Notes under the pieces: model-generated | Seen by the model: the letters and a program-made list of their open reading frames with translations, nothing else | Database searches by the model: none | What the model was told of the DNA's origin: nothing | Shown: in pieces, positions 43,250-52,329 of the stretch | Layout: each line of letters starts with the position of its first letter | Position numbering within the stretch: the first letter of the stretch is position 1 | Translations under genes and position numbers: made by a program | NCBI RefSeq assembly: GCF_042654065.1 | Contig: NZ_JBHSFP010000002.1 | Span: forward strand, 496,001 to 560,000 | Source of the DNA: Sphaerisporangium dianthi | GTDB lineage: Bacteria; Actinomycetota; Actinomycetes; Streptosporangiales; Streptosporangiaceae | DNA: 64,000 bases | Reading direction: 5' to 3'

Positions 43250-44248
43250 GTGGAGCTAGCACTTGTCATCGGCGTCATCGTCATCGCCCTGGTGTTCGAC
43301 TACACCAACGGCTTCCACGACGCCGCGAACGCGATCGCGACCTCGGTCTCGACCCGCGCTCTGACCCCACGGGCCGCCTTGTTCATGGCCGCTGCCATGA
43401 ACTTCGTCGGCGCCCATATCAGCACGGAAGTGGCCAGGACCGTCGGCACCGGCATCATCGAGCCGCCGACCGGTACGCACGGCCTGGTCATCGTGGGCGC
43501 CGGCCTGATCGGCGCGATCACGTGGAACCTCATCACCTGGTACTTCGGCCTGCCCTCGTCGAGCAGCCATGGGTTGATCGGCGGGCTGGTGGGCTCGGCT
43601 CTCGCGGCGTCGAGCGTCGTCCACTGGGACGGCGTGGTGGAGAAGGTCGTCATCCCGATGATCCTTTCTCCGTTCGTCGGATTCCTGCTCGGCGCCATCA
43701 TCATGATCGCCATCCTGTGGATCTTCCGCCGGGCCAACCCGCACCGGACGAGCAAGGGGTTCCGGTACGCCCAGACGGTGTCGGCGGCCGCCATGGCGCT
43801 CGGCCACGGCCTGCAGGACGCGCAGAAGACGATGGGCGTCATCTTCCTGGCGCTGTACACCGGAGGCTTCCTCGCGCTGGACGACCCCATCCCGCAATGG
43901 GTGATCCTCGCCGCGGCCGCCGCGATCTCGCTGGGCACCTACTCCGGTGGCTGGCGCATCATGCGGACGCTGGGCCGCCGCATCATCCACCTCACACCCG
44001 CGCAGGGCTTCGCGGCCGAGGCGGCGGCGTCCGCCGTCCTGTACACGATGGCCATCGCGGCAAAGGCCCCGATCTCCACCACCCACACCATCACCAGCGC
44101 CATCATGGGCGTCGGTGCGACCAAGCGCCTGTCGGCGGTCCGGTGGGGCGTCGCCGGCAACATCATCACCGCGTGGGTCCTGACGATTCCCGCCGCGGGG
44201 CTCGTGGCCGCGCTGTCGTACTACGTCATCCATTGGATCGTCGAGTAG
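43250..44248 (+). CDS. Low-affinity inorganic phosphate transporter, Pit family
   Basis: 332 residues with about 10 membrane helices. Both Pit/PHO4 signature repeats are seen: FDYTNGFHDAANAIATSVST near the start and GHGLQDAQKTMGVIFLALYT in the second half, plus PSSSSHGLIGGLVGSA and APISTTHTITSAIMGVGATK. It imports metal-phosphate with protons. Its GTG immediately follows the PhoU-like stop, so both are made together. Confidence 0.95.
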   Translation: MELALVIGVIVIALVFDYTNGFHDAANAIATSVSTRALTPRAALFMAAAMNFVGAHISTEVARTVGTGIIEPPTGTHGLVIVGAGLIGAITWNLITWYFGLPSSSSHGLIGGLVGSALAASSVVHWDGVVEKVVIPMILSPFVGFLLGAIIMIAILWIFRRANPHRTSKGFRYAQTVSAAAMALGHGLQDAQKTMGVIFLALYTGGFLALDDPIPQWVILAAAAAISLGTYSGGWRIMRTLGRRIIHLTPAQGFAAEAAASAVLYTMAIAAKAPISTTHTITSAIMGVGATKRLSAVRWGVAGNIITAWVLTIPAAGLVAALSYYVIHWIVE

Positions 44249-44287
44249 CAGCCCAGAGCGGCCGAGGGGCCGCCGGACCGGAGAGGC

Positions 44288-44370
44288 GTCACGAGCCGGA
44301 GAAGCGTCACGAGCCGCCGGGCCGCTGAGGGGTCACGAGCGGCCGAGCCGGTGAGGGGTCACGAGCCGCC
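44288..44370. repeat. Four-copy GTCACGAGC repeat overlapping the end of the CRP-STAND gene
   Basis: GTCACGAGC(C/G)G starts at 44288, 44306, 44332 and 44358 (spacing 18, 26, 26). The last copy overlaps the stop codon of the minus-strand gene; the others lie between it and the Pit gene. Degenerate tandem structure like the one after dcd. Confidence 0.65.
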
Positions 44371-47300
44371 GAGCCAGCGCTGGATGTTCTGGATGCGCTG
44401 CTCGCACTCCTGCACCTCGCGGACGTTGCCGATGGCCTGGTGCGACAGGCGCAGCGCGCGCAGCGCCTCCACCTGGCCGGTGTGGTTGCCGGTCTCGCGG
44501 TGGAGGCGCAGGTTCTCGTCCAGGTCGCGCAGCGCCTCCGCGTGGTCGCCGCGGTGCTGCGCGACGAGCCCGAGCGTGTGCCGGCACGCCGCCTGCTCCC
44601 GCAGGTCGCCCACGTCCTTGACGATGTCGAGCGCCTTCCTCGCGTAGGTCTCGGCCTCGGCGGGCCGGCCGAGGGCGAGGAAGACGCGCGCGAGGTTGTT
44701 GACGGCGGCCCCCTCGTACTGGCGGTCGCCGGTCTCGCGGATCGCCCTGATCGCCCGCACGGCCTTGTCCAGCGCCTGCTCGGGCTGGCCGGTGCGCAGC
44801 AGGACGCGGGCCATGGTGTCCAGGCCGAGGCCCATGCCGTTCCCGTCGCGCTGGCGGATGGACAGGGACGCCTCGGCCGTCCGCAGCGCCTCCTGCGAGC
44901 GGCCGAGCCGGACGTAGGTGCGGGCGAGGCCGCCGAGCGCGCGCGCCTCTCCTGTGCGGACGTCGAGCTCGCGCCACAGCCGCAGCGCGTGCAGCCCGTG
45001 TTGCAGGGCGTCCTCGTAGCGGGCCAGCCGCCGCAGGGTGCGGTTGAGGTTCTCCAGGTCCTGCGCCTCGCCGGCCCGGTCGGCGATCTCCCTGCGGATC
45101 TCCAGGGCGAGGTTGAGGTGCTCGCGCGACTCGGCGTACCGGCCGAGCTTGAAGTACACCAGCCCGATGGCGGCGCGCGCCTCGGCCTCGCCCCGCTTGT
45201 GGCCGATCTCCTGCGCGAGCCGCACGGCGTACCAGAGGCGCGAGAGCGCCTCGGCGTGCGCGCCTTCGTCGCGCAGGAGCTTGCCGAGGACGATGAGCGT
45301 CTCGCCCTCGCCGTGCCGGTCGCCGCTGACGCGGCAGATGCGCAGGGCCTGGGCGGCGTCGTGGCGGGCGAGGTCGCGCAGCCCGAGCTGGCGGTGGATG
45401 CGGGCCAGCTCGCGGTAGGCGTCGGCGGACTGCGGCTCGTCGCCGAGGTCGACGCGCAGGGCCAGGGCCGAGAGGCCGTGGACGGCGGCCTGGCGTGGCG
45501 CGCCCCAGTAGTAGTACAGCCGGGCCAGGTTGAGCAGCGTCTCGGCCTCGCCGGCCTGGTCGTCGATCGCCCTTCTGATGGTCAGGGCCTGCCGCGCGTG
45601 CTGCTCCGCTCCGGCGTACTCGCCGAGCCGGCGCAGGTTCTGCGAGATGGTGTCCAGCGCCTCGGCCTCCCCGGCCTGGTTGTCGGCCAGGCGGTGTAGG
45701 CGCAGGGCCTCTTCGGAGTGCTCGATGGCGAGGCGGTAGCGGCCGAGCACGCCGCGCACGTCGGCCAGGTTGTCCAGGGCGCCGGCCTCGCCGAGGCTGT
45801 CGCCGAGCCGCTTGAACCCCCACCGGGCGTCCTCGCCGTAGCTGAGCGCCTTGACGTTCTGGCCGGTGGTGCGGTGGGCGATGGCCAGGTGGTGCAGCAT
45901 CTGGGCGGTCGCGGGCCACTCGTCCACCGCCTGCGCCGAGGCGAGGCCGGCCTTGTGCACGTCGATCACGTCCCGTACGTAGCCGCGGGAGGTCATGAAG
46001 TCGAAGACCGCGTCGGCGAGGTTGAACGCGTAGGAGTGCAGGCCGTGCTTGACGGCCTGGTGGGCGGCGGCGACGAGGTTGCGGCGCTCGCTCTCGAACC
46101 AGCGCAGGTGGCGGTCGCGTTCGGCGCCGGAGGCGGCGGGGGGCGTGACGGCGCGGGCGTGCAGGACGCGCCGTGGGCGGCCGAGCGCGTCCCCGGCGCG
46201 CATGGCGGTGGCCAGATAGTGGGTGAGCAGGCGGCGGACGGCTCCGGTGCGTTCCGCCTCGCCGTCCTCCAGCAGGACGCGTTCCCTGGCGAAGGCCCGC
46301 AGCAGCTCGTGGACCACGAACCGCTCGCCGCCGCCCGCGCCGGTGTTCTCGGCGCCCGTGACGGCCACCAGGTGGAGGCGGGCGAGGGACCTCAGCCGGT
46401 GGAGGGTGCCCGGCGCCGCGTCGTCCAGCAGCGAGGCGCACGCCTCGACGCCGACGTCCGGGCCGGTCATGAGCCCGAGGTACCGGAAGGTGCGCCGCAG
46501 CTCCGGCGGGAGCGCCCGGTAGGACACCTCGAAGGCCGGTCGCACGGCGGCGCGCGGCTCGTCCTCGCGGGCCAGTTTGGACAGCCGGTCCTGCCCGTCC
46601 AGGTCGCGGACGGTGTCGGCGATCTGCTCGGTCGGGTTCTGCACCAGTTTGGCGGCGGTGATGCGCAGGGCGAGGGGGAGCATGGCGCACTGCCGGACGA
46701 GCCGGGTGGCGTCGGAGGGGTTCTCCCGGACACGCGAGTCGCCCGGGCCGAGGACGGCGGCGACGAGCTTGATCGCCTCGTCCTCCGGCAGGACGTCCAG
46801 GGGGAGGGGCTCGACGCCGTCGGCGGGGGTGAGGCCGGGCCGGCCGGCCAGTCCCGCCTGGGTGGTGACGAGCATGAGGCAGCGGTTGGACGGCGGGATG
46901 AGCGCCCGGATCAGCTCGGGATCCTCGCCGGCGTTCTCCACGACGATCAGCAGCCGGCGGTCGGCGAGGCGCCGGTGGTAGGCGGCCACGAGCTCCGCCT
47001 CGTCCAGGGGCATCTGGTGGCCGCCGACGCCGAGGCCGCGCAGGAGTTGCCCGACGGCCTCGGCGGCGGTGAGCGGCCGGTTGGCGGTGCCGTGCAGGTC
47101 CAGGTACAGCTGCCCGCCGCTGAAGTGCTCGTCCTTGACGGAGCGGCCCCAGAAGGTGGCCAGGGCCGACTTGCCGACGCCGGCCATGCCCTCCACGATG
47201 ACCGCCCGTGGACGGTTGGCCTCGGTGACCAGCGCGTCCAGGAACTTCAGCTCGGTCTCTCTGCCGGTGAAGCACGGCACGACCGGCGGGAGCTGCGCCG

Positions 47301-48120
47301 GGCCGATGCCGGTCGCCGGGATCCTCAGCGCGGGCAGCTGCCGTTTGGCGGTCGTCCTGCCGGGTGGGCCGCCGGCGGCGAGCGGCGAGGACTCCCATTC
47401 GGCCGCCCAGGGGCCGGCCGCGGCGCGCAGGGCGTCCATGTCCTTGACGGTGATCGTGGAGCCGCGCTGCTCGATGATGTCGGCGTGCGGGTGGGCGCAG
47501 GACACGCGGGCGGCCTTGGGCCGCCATACGTGGAAGGCGCGGGCGACGGCGATGCGGTCGACTCCGGCGAAACTGGCGAGATCGGCCTGGGTGAGCGGCG
47601 GGCCGATGACGACGCCCGACCCGCAGGGGCGCCCGAAGCGCAGCGCCAGCTCGATGAGGTGCAGGGCGATCTTGGCGGGGGCGCGGACGCCGGCGCCGGG
47701 GGCGCGCCGCCGGGCGACCAGGACGCGGCGGTGGCCGAGGCTCTTCATGAGCGCGGCCCCGGCGGGCAGCTCTTCGGCGAGGAAGTTGACGAACCTGTCC
47801 TTCGGGACGTGCAGGGCCCGGACGGCGGTCAGGGTCTCGATGCGCCCGCGGTGGGGCCAGTCCCACAGGGCCAGCTCGCCCTCCAGGTGGCCGGGGCCGA
47901 AGATCTCGATGATGGCCTCGTCGCCGTCGGCGGAGCCGTACAACTCCTTGGCGTAGCCGTCGAGCAGGACCGTGACGCTGTCGGGCAGGGAGTCGCGGTC
48001 GCCGAGCGTCTCGCGGGGGGACAGTTCCCTTACCCAGCCGATGGCGTGCAGGGATTCGCGTTCGATGCGGCCAAGGAGGGACCAGAACGTGCCGGGGCCT
48101 CCGGAAGTGAAGCTGTTCAC
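44359..48120 (-). CDS. CRP-like sensor / winged helix / STAND (NB-ARC) NTPase / TPR fusion regulator
   Basis: 1,253 residues from the GTG behind GAGGCACAAC (a longer start at 48159 has no ribosome site). Residues about 5-125 are a cyclic-nucleotide-binding beta-roll with a GELAL phosphate cassette (FGPGHLEGELALWDWP). Residues about 147-230 are a Crp-type winged helix (LTQADLASFAGVDRIAVARA). Residues about 280-560 are a STAND NTPase: Walker A GMAGVGKSA, Walker B-like LLIVVENAGED, and MLPLALR/CAMLPLALRI of the GxP region. Residues about 680-1,240 contain some 13 TPR-type helical repeats (AEALDTISQNLRRLGEYAGA is one). A complete CRP-size protein is joined to a STAND-TPR receptor. It should bind DNA in response to a ligand, with NTP-driven switching. 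No partner is adjacent. Confidence 0.9.
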   Translation of the reverse strand: MNSFTSGGPGTFWSLLGRIERESLHAIGWVRELSPRETLGDRDSLPDSVTVLLDGYAKELYGSADGDEAIIEIFGPGHLEGELALWDWPHRGRIETLTAVRALHVPKDRFVNFLAEELPAGAALMKSLGHRRVLVARRRAPGAGVRAPAKIALHLIELALRFGRPCGSGVVIGPPLTQADLASFAGVDRIAVARAFHVWRPKAARVSCAHPHADIIEQRGSTITVKDMDALRAAAGPWAAEWESSPLAAGGPPGRTTAKRQLPALRIPATGIGPAQLPPVVPCFTGRETELKFLDALVTEANRPRAVIVEGMAGVGKSALATFWGRSVKDEHFSGGQLYLDLHGTANRPLTAAEAVGQLLRGLGVGGHQMPLDEAELVAAYHRRLADRRLLIVVENAGEDPELIRALIPPSNRCLMLVTTQAGLAGRPGLTPADGVEPLPLDVLPEDEAIKLVAAVLGPGDSRVRENPSDATRLVRQCAMLPLALRITAAKLVQNPTEQIADTVRDLDGQDRLSKLAREDEPRAAVRPAFEVSYRALPPELRRTFRYLGLMTGPDVGVEACASLLDDAAPGTLHRLRSLARLHLVAVTGAENTGAGGGERFVVHELLRAFARERVLLEDGEAERTGAVRRLLTHYLATAMRAGDALGRPRRVLHARAVTPPAASGAERDRHLRWFESERRNLVAAAHQAVKHGLHSYAFNLADAVFDFMTSRGYVRDVIDVHKAGLASAQAVDEWPATAQMLHHLAIAHRTTGQNVKALSYGEDARWGFKRLGDSLGEAGALDNLADVRGVLGRYRLAIEHSEEALRLHRLADNQAGEAEALDTISQNLRRLGEYAGAEQHARQALTIRRAIDDQAGEAETLLNLARLYYYWGAPRQAAVHGLSALALRVDLGDEPQSADAYRELARIHRQLGLRDLARHDAAQALRICRVSGDRHGEGETLIVLGKLLRDEGAHAEALSRLWYAVRLAQEIGHKRGEAEARAAIGLVYFKLGRYAESREHLNLALEIRREIADRAGEAQDLENLNRTLRRLARYEDALQHGLHALRLWRELDVRTGEARALGGLARTYVRLGRSQEALRTAEASLSIRQRDGNGMGLGLDTMARVLLRTGQPEQALDKAVRAIRAIRETGDRQYEGAAVNNLARVFLALGRPAEAETYARKALDIVKDVGDLREQAACRHTLGLVAQHRGDHAEALRDLDENLRLHRETGNHTGQVEALRALRLSHQAIGNVREVQECEQRIQNIQRWLGGS

Positions 48121-48204
48121 GTTGTGCCTCGCTGTGCTTGTCGGCGGCGGGGCGGTCACGCGCCGGGGTGTGCGCGCGCCTCAAGCGTGACGGTCGGCCC
48201 GGTC

Positions 48205-48232
48205 GCGAGATGTGTCAAATGACACATCTCGC
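48205..48232 (-). promoter_or_regulatory. 28-bp perfect palindrome with CRP-type half-sites
   Basis: GCGAGATGTGTCA - AA - TGACACATCTCGC. The core TGTGT-N6-ACACA resembles the CRP/FNR consensus TGTGA-N6-TCACA. It is 85-112 bp upstream of the CRP-STAND start and 49 bp past the mshD stop. Because mshD has its own hairpin at 48245-48271, an operator role is favoured over a terminator role. Confidence 0.6.
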
Positions 48233-48244
48233 GCTGTCGCCCGG

Positions 48245-48271
48245 CCCGGTGGAGCGGAGCGCTCCACCGGG
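48245..48271 (-). terminator. Terminator of mshD
   Basis: CCCGGTGGAGC pairs perfectly with GCTCCACCGGG across a 5-nt loop, 10 bp past the mshD stop codon. Confidence 0.75.
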
Positions 48272-48281
48272 ATCCGCGCGG

Positions 48282-49343
48282 TCAGACGTGGCGGTACATG
48301 ACGTCGACGTCCCACCGGGTGAAACCGAGGGACTCGTACAGGCGGATGGCCGAGGCGTTGTCCTCGTCGACGTAGAGCATCACCTGGGGGAGCCCGCGCG
48401 CCCGCAGGTGGGCCAGGCCGGCCAGGGTGAGCGTGCGGCCGAGGCCGCCGCCCTGCTCGGAGGGGTCGACCCCGACGACGTACACCTCGCCGATCGCGTT
48501 GTGGCCGTGCGGCTCGTCGGGGTCGTCGTCGCCGTGCACCTTGGTCCAGTGGAACCCGACGAGCCGCGAGCCGTTCGCCGTCACCGGGGCGTCACCCGCC
48601 CCGGAGCCGCCGCCCGTCGCCGTGGCGTCGCCCGTCCCCGAGCCCACGCCCGTGGACGGGGAGCCCTCCGCCGTCCCGGAGCCGGGTTCCCGCCGGGCGG
48701 ACGGGGCCGGGGCGTCGCGTACGGCGAGGAAGAAGCCGGCCGGGTCGAACCAGGGCTCCTGCTCGCGGCGCCTGAGGTCTTCGATGGTCCACGACCCCTG
48801 CTCGGGATGGCGGGCGAACGCGCGGGCGTTGACCGCGAGCCACGCCTGCTCGTCCGAGCCCGGTTCGAACGTGCGCATCCGCACGCCGGGCGGCAGCTCG
48901 GAGCCGGGCAGGGGGGCGAACAGCGAGCGGCGCATCTGCCACAGGGAGCGCACCCTGGTGAAGCCGAGGGAGGTGGCGAGCCGCTCGGCCTCCCGCTGGT
49001 CGCCGTGCGCCCACAGGCGCAGCCGGCCGTCGCTCTGGGCGAGCGCGACCTCGGTGAGCCGGCGTCCGAGGCCCCGCCGCCGGTGCGCGGGGTGGACGAC
49101 GAGCTCACCGCTCGGCCCTTCGACCGGGTCGGTGGGATCGATGTGGGCGAATCCGGCCAGCGCGTCGCCCTCGTAGAGAAGCACCACTCTGGCGCCCGTG
49201 TCACCGCCATAGCGCAGGTGGAGCATGACATGTTCGTTGAGGGGACGGACGGAGTCGGCCTCGGTGGCGGCGTCGACGAGGGCGACCACGGCGGCCACTT
49301 CCTCGTCGTCGAGCCGCTCGCGGATGTCCACGCGCGCGTTCAT
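48282..49343 (-). CDS. mshD: Mycothiol synthase (mycothiol acetyltransferase)
   Basis: 353 residues, made of two GNAT domains. The N-terminal one has GELVVHPAHRRRGLGRRLTE and LWAHGDQREAERLATSLGF; the C-terminal one has GEVYVVGVDPSEQGGGLGRT and YVDEDNASAIRLYESLGFTR (acetyl-CoA binding). It acetylates Cys-GlcN-Ins to mycothiol, the last step in the main actinobacterial thiol. Residues 211-258 are a Gly/Ser/Thr/Ala-rich low-complexity insert (RREPGSGTAEGSPSTGVGSG and so on) inside the C-terminal domain, making it about 40 residues longer than usual relatives of 300-315. Confidence 0.95.
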   Translation of the reverse strand: MNARVDIRERLDDEEVAAVVALVDAATEADSVRPLNEHVMLHLRYGGDTGARVVLLYEGDALAGFAHIDPTDPVEGPSGELVVHPAHRRRGLGRRLTEVALAQSDGRLRLWAHGDQREAERLATSLGFTRVRSLWQMRRSLFAPLPGSELPPGVRMRTFEPGSDEQAWLAVNARAFARHPEQGSWTIEDLRRREQEPWFDPAGFFLAVRDAPAPSARREPGSGTAEGSPSTGVGSGTGDATATGGGSGAGDAPVTANGSRLVGFHWTKVHGDDDPDEPHGHNAIGEVYVVGVDPSEQGGGLGRTLTLAGLAHLRARGLPQVMLYVDEDNASAIRLYESLGFTRWDVDVMYRHV

Positions 49344-49443
49344 GTTCAGACTCTAATCTGGCAGAAGACGCCATTAACTAGTGGGGTAAATCGTTACCTC
49401 TGCTTCGTTTTGTGCTGAGGTTCCGTCTCTAACCTCGTGAGTT

Positions 49444-51156
49444 ATGACCTCACGATCGTTCACGCGGATCGCGGTCGCCGGCATCATCGCGGCCGCCGGT
49501 CTCGCGTTCGCCGCCGGCCCCGCCGCGGCGCACCCCAAGCCTCCGAAACCTCCGGTCACCGTCCCCGTCCGGCTGATCTCGATCAACGACTTCCACGGCA
49601 ACCTGGAGCCGCCGACCGGCTCCGGCGGCGCCATCGTCAACGAGAGCGGGGTCTCGGTCCCGGCGGGCGGGGCCGCCTACGTGGCGACCCATCTCAAGTC
49701 ACTCGTCAACGACCACTCCACGGTCGTGGCCGCCGGCGACCTGATCGGCGCCTCGCCGCTGATCTCCGCCGCCTACCACGACGAGCCCACCGTCGAGCTG
49801 CTCGGCAAGCTGGGCCTCAAGGTCTCCTCCGTCGGCAACCACGAGTTCGACGAGGGCATCACCGAGCTCAAGCGCATCCAGAACGGCGGCTGCCACCCGG
49901 TCGACGGCTGCTCGCCGGCCGGGAAGTGGAGGGGCGCCAAGTACGAGTACCTCGGCGCCAACGTCCTTTCGGAGAACAGCGGCCGGTACGCCCTGCCGCC
50001 GGTCGCCGTCAAGAAGATCAACGGCGTCAAGGTCGGCTTCATCGGCCTGGTCACCCGGACCACGCCGACGATCGTCACCGCCTCGGGCATCGCGGGCCTC
50101 GCGTTCGACGAGGAGGTCGCCTCGGGCAACCGCGCGGCCGCCCTGCTCAAGCGCGCGGGCGTCAGGGCCATCGTGGCGCTGGTCCACGAGGGTGACAGCG
50201 TCGCCCCGAACCAGAGCCCCGACGCCTGCCCGGTCACCCCGGGCGCGGGCACCCGCATCGCCCAGGGCCTCAGCGCGGACGTCGACCTGGTGGTCATGGG
50301 CCACTCGCACCAGGCGTACATCTGCAAGACCGTGGACCCGGCCGGAACGGACCGCGTCTACACCCAGGGGTCGTCGTTCGGCCGCGTGCTGACCACGATC
50401 GACTTCAACGTGGACAAGAAGACCGGCGAGGTCGTGCGCTCCTCGGTCGCGGCCGACAACCACGTCGTCACCCGCGACGTCGCCGCCGACCCCGAGATCA
50501 CGCAGTTCGTGCAGACCTGGAAGGACCGGGTCGCCACGGTCGCGAACAAGGCGGTGGGCAGCATCGGCGCCGACCTCACCCGCGCGGCCGGCCCGTCCGG
50601 CGAGACGACGCTCGGCGACGTGATCGCCGACGGCCAGCTCGAGGCCACCAAGACCGGCGGCAACGCCGAGATCGCGCTGATGAACCCGGGCGGCGTGCGC
50701 GCGGACCTCACCTACGCGCAGAGCGGCTCGGAGGGCAACGGCGTGGTGACCTACGGCGAGGCCTTCACGGTGCAGCCGTTCAACAACCTGATGCAGGTCG
50801 TGACGCTGACCGGCGCCAAGCTGGACGCGCTGCTGGAGCAGCAGTGGCAGAGCGGCGGCGCGACGGTGCGCATCCTGCAGCCGTCGGCGTCCCTGACCTA
50901 CACGATGAACCTCTCGCAGCCGATCGGCTCGCGGGTGTCGGACATCAAGATCAACGGTACGCCGGTCACGGACACGCAGTCGATCAGGGTCGCGGCCAAC
51001 AACTTCCTCGTCGGCGGCGGCGACGGCTTCTCCGTCTTCAAGGAGGGCACCGACCTGTGGAGCGGGCCGCTGGACATCGACGCGTTCGTCGCCTACCTGG
51101 GCGCGCACTCGCCGGTCGCTCCGCCGGCGCTCAACCGCATCACGGTGGCCGGCTGA
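49444..51156 (+). CDS. Secreted 5'-nucleotidase / 2',3'-cyclic-nucleotide phosphodiesterase family protein
   Basis: 570 residues with a signal peptide (FTRIAVAGIIAAAGLAFAAG ... AAAHP). Metallophosphatase motifs: SINDFHGN, AAGDLIGA, VGNHEFDEG, and GHSHQAY; the C-terminal 5'-nucleotidase domain has GDVIADGQLEAT, NPGGVRADL and GEAFTVQPFNN. It removes phosphate from extracellular nucleotides to salvage nucleosides and phosphate. It is divergent from mshD by a 100-bp spacer and converges on glnR. Confidence 0.94.
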   Translation: MTSRSFTRIAVAGIIAAAGLAFAAGPAAAHPKPPKPPVTVPVRLISINDFHGNLEPPTGSGGAIVNESGVSVPAGGAAYVATHLKSLVNDHSTVVAAGDLIGASPLISAAYHDEPTVELLGKLGLKVSSVGNHEFDEGITELKRIQNGGCHPVDGCSPAGKWRGAKYEYLGANVLSENSGRYALPPVAVKKINGVKVGFIGLVTRTTPTIVTASGIAGLAFDEEVASGNRAAALLKRAGVRAIVALVHEGDSVAPNQSPDACPVTPGAGTRIAQGLSADVDLVVMGHSHQAYICKTVDPAGTDRVYTQGSSFGRVLTTIDFNVDKKTGEVVRSSVAADNHVVTRDVAADPEITQFVQTWKDRVATVANKAVGSIGADLTRAAGPSGETTLGDVIADGQLEATKTGGNAEIALMNPGGVRADLTYAQSGSEGNGVVTYGEAFTVQPFNNLMQVVTLTGAKLDALLEQQWQSGGATVRILQPSASLTYTMNLSQPIGSRVSDIKINGTPVTDTQSIRVAANNFLVGGGDGFSVFKEGTDLWSGPLDIDAFVAYLGAHSPVAPPALNRITVAG

Positions 51157-51184
51157 CCGGTGACCTGGACCGACGGTTGACATG

Positions 51185-51218
51185 GCACGCTCCCGCGGCA
51201 CCGCCCGCGGGGGCGTGC
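51185..51218. terminator. Bidirectional hairpin between nucleotidase and glnR
   Basis: GCACGCTCCCGCGG pairs with CCGCGGGGGCGTGC (one G-U pair) across a 6-nt loop, between the two convergent genes. Confidence 0.7.
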
Positions 51219-51316
51219 TCCCCCCTCGGTCCCCATGGACGGCGCGCGTACGGCGCGGAGGCGTGCGCGGGTGCCGACGCAGGGCCGACGTCATCGGCGG
51301 CCCGTCTCGGCTCGCG

Positions 51317-52036
51317 TCAGTGGTGGGCGGGCGCGGGCTCGCGCTCTTCGGCCGGCTCGCCGCCGCGGTCGGGCACGAAGCGGTAGCCGACGTTGCGGAC
51401 GGTGCCGATCAGCGACTCGTACTCGGCGCCGAGCTTGGCGCGCAGGCGCCGCACGTGGACGTCGACCGTGCGTGTGCCGCCGAAGTAGTCGTACCCCCAG
51501 ACCTCCTGCAGCAGCTGGGCGCGGGTGAACACCCGGCCGGGGTGCTGGGCGAGGTATTTGAGCAGCTCGAACTCCTTGAACGTCAGGTCCAGGGCGCGGC
51601 TGCGCAGCCGGGCGGTGTAGGTGGCCTCGTCGATCGACAGGTCACCGCTGCGGATCTCGTCGGGCACCTCGTCGGTGGCGGCGATGGACAGCCGGCCGAC
51701 GGCCAGCCTGAGGCGGGCCTCGACCTCCGCGGGACCGGCCGTGTCGAGGAGGACGTCGTCGGCTCCCCATTCGGCGGTCATCGCGGCCAGGCCGCCCTCG
51801 GTGACGATCACCATCAGCGGGCAGTCGATTCCGGTCGTGCGGAGGAGGCGGCAGAGGCTCTTGGCGTGCACCAGCTCCCTTCGCGCGTCGACCAGCACGG
51901 CGTCCGCTGGAGGGGCGTCGATCAGCGCCGACGCCTCCGCGGGGGCGACCCGCACCGAGTGGAGCAACAGCCCTAGTGCGGGCAGAACCTCCGCTGAGGG
52001 CTCCAGAGCATTCGTGAGCAGGAGCAGGTTACTCAC
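51317..52036 (-). CDS. glnR: Global nitrogen regulator GlnR (atypical OmpR-family response regulator)
   Basis: 239 residues from the GTG behind AGGAGGTGCT; a longer upstream frame has no ribosome site. N-terminal receiver-like domain MSNLLLLTNALEPSAEVLPA ... D50 present but the full acidic pocket is not, as in known GlnR proteins, which work unphosphorylated through charge interactions. The C-terminal winged helix is nearly identical to other GlnR proteins: DLTFKEFELLKYLAQHPGRV ... WGYDYFGGTRTVDVHVRRLR. GlnR activates or represses glnA, amtB, nirB and others in response to nitrogen supply. It converges on the nucleotidase gene. Confidence 0.95.
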   Translation of the reverse strand: MSNLLLLTNALEPSAEVLPALGLLLHSVRVAPAEASALIDAPPADAVLVDARRELVHAKSLCRLLRTTGIDCPLMVIVTEGGLAAMTAEWGADDVLLDTAGPAEVEARLRLAVGRLSIAATDEVPDEIRSGDLSIDEATYTARLRSRALDLTFKEFELLKYLAQHPGRVFTRAQLLQEVWGYDYFGGTRTVDVHVRRLRAKLGAEYESLIGTVRNVGYRFVPDRGGEPAEEREPAPAHH

Positions 52037-52329
52037 AGCACCTCCTAGTCCAGAGGCTGATCGGGGCGAGGCGGCACGGTTGCGCTCACTCACCGCATCG
52101 GCCTCCTCCCCGCGTTGTAACGGCGGCAGCCGTACAAACACGTAAAGGACCCGGGGGCTACGTCGCCCAGGTCCCGTCAGTACGTGAGGATAGCCCACGG
52201 GAAAGGGGCGTCCATAGGGCGGCCCATCTGGTGAACGAACCATCACGCGGGAAATAACCGTAACCATTCCCTTGCGGTGAGTGAGCGAAGCGTGAGCGGT
52301 GTTGAGCTGTGAGCAGGGGAGAGGGCCCG

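Noticed and set aside
49390..49443. Possible PHO boxes before the nucleotidase
   Set aside because: GTTACCTCTGC and GTTCCGTCTCT resemble half-sites, but the spacing does not match 11-bp direct repeats.
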